A stretch of DNA of 64,000 nt from CAMLOF01 sp041913045 (GTDB taxonomy: Bacteria; Pseudomonadota; Gammaproteobacteria; Burkholderiales; Burkholderiaceae_C), in contig JAYSGB010000011.1 of NCBI GenBank assembly GCA_041913045.1, positions 53,069 to 117,068 of the forward strand, given 5' to 3'. The notes below the pieces were generated by a model. That model was not told the DNA's origin and searched no databases. It saw nothing but the letters and a program-made list of their open reading frames with translations. Shown here piece by piece: positions 61,530 to 64,000 of this stretch; position 1 is the first letter of the stretch; each line of letters starts with the position of its first letter. The position numbers were made by a program, and so were the translations under genes.

Positions 61530-62537
61530 ATGAACCGCCGCCAGATTCTCCTGTCTTCCGCCGTTGCACTGCTTGGCCTCACCCAGTCGGCCTGGGCGCA
61601 GAACAGCGTGACATTGCTGAACGTGTCGTACGACCCGACACGCGAGCTGTACGTTGAGTACAACACCGCCTTTGCCAAACACTGGAAGGCCAAGACGGGG
61701 CAGGATGTGACCGTCAAGCAGTCCCATGGGGGCTCGGGCAAGCAGGCCCGCTCCATCATCGACGGGCTGGACGCCGACGTGGCGACCCTGGCCCTGGCGG
61801 GCGACACCGACGCCCTGCACGCCAACGGCAACTGGATCCCGAAGGACTGGCAGAAGCGCCTGCCGCAGAACAGCTCGCCCTACACCTCCACCATCGTGCT
61901 GGTCACGCGCGCGGGCAACCCCAAGAACATCAAGGACTGGGACGACCTGGTGCGCCCGGACGTGAAGGTGATCACGCCCAACCCCAAGACCTCGGGTGGT
62001 GCCCGCTGGAACTACCTGGCCGCCTGGGAATTCGCCAAGCGCAAGTACGGTGGAGACGCCAAGGCCAAGGACTTCGTGGCCAAGCTCTATTCCAACGTGC
62101 CGGTGCTGGACACCGGGGCGCGGGGCTCGACCATCACCTTCTCGCAACGCAACCAGGGCGACGTGTTGATCGCCTGGGAGAACGAGGCCTATCTGTTGGA
62201 AAAGGAGTTCGGCAACAAGGTTGATTTCGTCTACCCGTCACTGTCCATCCTGGCCGAGCCCGCCGTGACGGTGGTTGACAAGAACGTGGACAAAAAGGGC
62301 ACGCGCGCCGTGGCCGAGGAATACCTGAAGTTCCTCTACAGCGAGGAAGCGCAGGACATCATCGGCAAGAACTTCTACCGCCCGCGCTCGGAGAAAGCCC
62401 AGGCCAAATACGCCAAGCAGCTGCCGAAGATCAACCTCTTCACCATCGACCAGGCCTTTGGCGGCTGGGATGCGGCAACCAAGGTCCACTTTGCGGACGG
62501 CGGCACGTTTGACCAGATCTACACCAGCAAGCACTGA
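61530..62537 (+). CDS. Sulfate/thiosulfate-binding periplasmic protein
   Basis: 335 residues. The signal peptide ends near SAWAQ. The family blocks LLNVSYDPTRELYVEYN, SHGGSGKQARSIIDGLDADV, and NPKTSGGARWNYLAAWE (with the sulfate-contacting residues) are present. It resembles Sbp/CysP. It binds sulfate or thiosulfate for an ABC importer, presumably encoded beyond the window. A CysB-type regulator follows 3 bp downstream, and a paralogue lies 1 kb further. Confidence 0.94.
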   Translation: MNRRQILLSSAVALLGLTQSAWAQNSVTLLNVSYDPTRELYVEYNTAFAKHWKAKTGQDVTVKQSHGGSGKQARSIIDGLDADVATLALAGDTDALHANGNWIPKDWQKRLPQNSSPYTSTIVLVTRAGNPKNIKDWDDLVRPDVKVITPNPKTSGGARWNYLAAWEFAKRKYGGDAKAKDFVAKLYSNVPVLDTGARGSTITFSQRNQGDVLIAWENEAYLLEKEFGNKVDFVYPSLSILAEPAVTVVDKNVDKKGTRAVAEEYLKFLYSEEAQDIIGKNFYRPRSEKAQAKYAKQLPKINLFTIDQAFGGWDAATKVHFADGGTFDQIYTSKH

Positions 62538-62540
62538 AGC

Positions 62541-63467
62541 ATGAATTTTCAGCAACTGCGCTCCGTGCGCGAGGCCGTGCGCTGCGGCTTCAATTTGACC
62601 GAAGTTGCCCTGGCCCTTCACACATCCCAACCTGGCGTGAGCCGCCAGGTGCGGGAGTTGGAAGAGGAACTGGGCGTGGAACTTTTCGTGCGTTCCGGCA
62701 AGCGTCTGCTGGGCCTGACCACGGCGGGCAAGACGCTGCTGCCCATCGTGGAGCGAGTGCTGCAGGAAAGCGAGAACCTACGCCGCGCCGGGCAAGACCT
62801 GCAGGGGCGCGAGGAAGGTCGGCTGTCGATTGCCGCCACGCACTCGCAGGCCAGATACGCCCTGCCCCATGTGGTGAAGGACTTCCGCAAGCGTTACCCG
62901 AAGGTGACCCTGCACCTGCATCAGGGCTCCCCAAAGCAGGTGGCCGGGATGCTGCTGTCTGGCGAGGCAGACATTGGCGTGGCCACCGAGGCTCTGGCCG
63001 AATACGACCAGTTGGTGACGCTGCCCTGCTACCGCTGGTCGCACAGCATTGTGGTGCCGAAGGGGCACCCACTGCTGGAACTGGGCCGCGAGGTTACGCT
63101 GCACGACCTGGTGCGTTTTCCCATCATCACTTACGAGGTGGGTTACACCGGGCGCTCCCACATCGACAATGCCTTCGCCACAGCAGGCCTGCACCCTGAA
63201 GTGGTGCTGACGGCCATGGACGCGGACGTTATCAAGACTTACGTGGAGCTGGAGATGGGCGTGGGCATCGTCGCTTCGATTGCCCTGGACGAGGTGCGCG
63301 ACCAGCACCTGGGCATGCTGGACGCTGGCCACCTGTTCCCCATCAACCTGACACGCCTGGGCATTGCCAAAAACCATTGGCTGCCCGGGTTTGCCTATGG
63401 TTTCATTGAAACCTTTGTGCCGACACTGACGCACGACGTGGTGCAGCAGGCCCTGCTGCAATCTTGA
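62541..63467 (+). CDS. CysB/Cbl-type LysR-family regulator
   Basis: 308 residues. The N-terminal helix-turn-helix (MNFQQLRSVREAVRCGFNLT, then ALHTSQPGVSRQVRELEEEL) and a two-lobed effector domain have the CysB-like THSQARYALPHVVKDFRKRYP segment. CysB activates sulfate-assimilation genes in response to acetylserine or sulfur starvation; Cbl is the sulfonate-related paralogue. It is nested between two sulfate-binding protein genes and co-transcribed with the first (3-bp gap). Confidence 0.92.
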   Translation: MNFQQLRSVREAVRCGFNLTEVALALHTSQPGVSRQVRELEEELGVELFVRSGKRLLGLTTAGKTLLPIVERVLQESENLRRAGQDLQGREEGRLSIAATHSQARYALPHVVKDFRKRYPKVTLHLHQGSPKQVAGMLLSGEADIGVATEALAEYDQLVTLPCYRWSHSIVVPKGHPLLELGREVTLHDLVRFPIITYEVGYTGRSHIDNAFATAGLHPEVVLTAMDADVIKTYVELEMGVGIVASIALDEVRDQHLGMLDAGHLFPINLTRLGIAKNHWLPGFAYGFIETFVPTLTHDVVQQALLQS

Positions 63468-63542
63468 TCGACCGAGTCAGACACGCACACCTCTTTATGC
63501 AATATTCAAATAAGAAAACAAAAACAAAGTAGTTTGAGGATT

Positions 63543-63587
63543 GAAGAGGGTCTTTCAGAATCCAGGGCATACACCCATACCCTCTTC
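63543..63587 (+). other. Inverted repeat in the leader of the second sulfate-binding gene
   Basis: GAAGAGGGT (63543-63551) and ACCCTCTTC (63579-63587) are perfect complements over 9 bp with a 27-nt interval, 9 bp before the start codon. The hairpin could mask translation initiation or be a regulator-binding site. Confidence 0.4.
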
Positions 63588-63596
63588 GTTTGCACC

Positions 63597-64000
63597 ATGA
63601 AAAACACCCTCCGCACCGCCCTGGCCACACTGGCGTTGGCCGCCGCTTCTGCCGCCTCCGCCCAGACCACGCTGCTCAACGTGTCTTACGACGTGGCCCG
63701 TGAGTTCTACAAGGACGTCAACACCGCCTTTATTGCCCAGTACAAGAAGACCACAGGCAAGGACATCAAGGTTGACCAGTCACACGCTGGCTCCAGCGCG
63801 CAGGCGCGCGCCGTGGCCGACGGCCTGGACGCCGACGTGGTGACCTTCAACACAACGACCGACGTGGACTTCCTCGCCGACAAGGGCGTGGTGGCCAAGG
63901 ACTGGCGCCAGAAGTTCCCCAACGGCGCGGCACCCACCACCTCCACCATGCTGTTCCTGGTGCGCAACGGCAACCCCAAGAACATCAAGGACTGGGACGA
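63597..64000 (+). CDS. Sulfate-binding periplasmic protein, 3' truncated
   Basis: The gene runs off the window; 134 residues are visible. The signal peptide ends near AASAQ, then LLNVSYDVAREFYKDVN, SHAGSSAQARAVADGLDADV and a NPKNIKDWD stretch shared word for word with the first sulfate-binding protein. It is therefore a paralogue of the 61530 gene. Transport genes cysTWA may follow beyond the edge. Confidence 0.92.
   Translation, partial: MKNTLRTALATLALAAASAASAQTTLLNVSYDVAREFYKDVNTAFIAQYKKTTGKDIKVDQSHAGSSAQARAVADGLDADVVTFNTTTDVDFLADKGVVAKDWRQKFPNGAAPTTSTMLFLVRNGNPKNIKDWD

Overview
The window is high-GC DNA with dense, often overlapping operons. Its gene content points to a hydrogen-oxidising or facultatively autotrophic betaproteobacterium of the Burkholderiales, most likely a Comamonadaceae member such as the Hydrogenophaga, Acidovorax or Rhodoferax relatives. 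The basis is the Ralstonia-like hoxFUYHW and hypABFCDE layout, several Bug/Tct-type carboxylate-uptake genes, and the overall protein style. No plasmid, phage, transposase or CRISPR genes were seen, so this looks like chromosome.

Region by region: 1-3.5 kb holds housekeeping genes (end of an EamA permease, a YciO/Sua5 protein, an M50 protease, trpS, tRNA-Ser). 3.9-10.7 kb holds a chemoreceptor, a LexA-like repressor with a 44-aa gene behind it, a diguanylate cyclase, a PQQ-type sugar dehydrogenase and a divergent Lrp/EamA pair. 10.6-21.2 kb is the hydrogen-metabolism block: hoxFUYHW (NAD-reducing soluble [NiFe] hydrogenase and its protease) on the minus strand and hypABFCDE (metal centre assembly) on the plus strand, diverging from a 161-bp gap. 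hypF is the short form, and a 0.6-kb repeat-rich insertion separates hypF from hypC. 21.2-25.6 kb holds a second chemoreceptor, a DUF3750 protein, a GDT1-family manganese exporter behind a manganese riboswitch, and a GST.

25.7-33.9 kb is a complete histidine-utilisation operon (a YjiH-type permease, hutU, hutH, hutD, hutI, hutG) with divergent hutC. It uses the formimidoylglutamase (formamide-releasing) route. 34-41.3 kb is stress defence: fghA and frmA for formaldehyde, katG with an OxyR-type site and a 24-codon leader ORF, an esterase, and rpoH under a perfect CIRCE element. 41.4-46.6 kb holds lysS and livHMGF. 47-54.8 kb is a carboxylate-uptake block: a GntR regulator, a Bug-type binding protein, an amidohydrolase, the TctDE two-component system and the TctCBA transporter. 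54.8-61.4 kb returns to core genes (rarA, a monooxygenase-fold protein, lolA, ftsK, trxB, rpmB, rpmG). 61.5-64 kb starts a sulfate-uptake locus: two sulfate-binding proteins flanking a CysB-type regulator, the second running off the window.

The most unusual signals are: (i) two inverted copies of a terminal-inverted-repeat-bounded non-coding element between hypF and hypC; (ii) an intrinsic terminator whose 5' arm lies between the -10 box and expected start site of a probable lysS promoter, which could stop liv transcripts but spare lysS transcripts; (iii) a nested palindrome covering the promoter of the LexA-like gene; (iv) several textbook regulatory sites (CIRCE, OxyR, manganese riboswitch, TctD-like repeats). 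All functions are read from the sequence without database searches.
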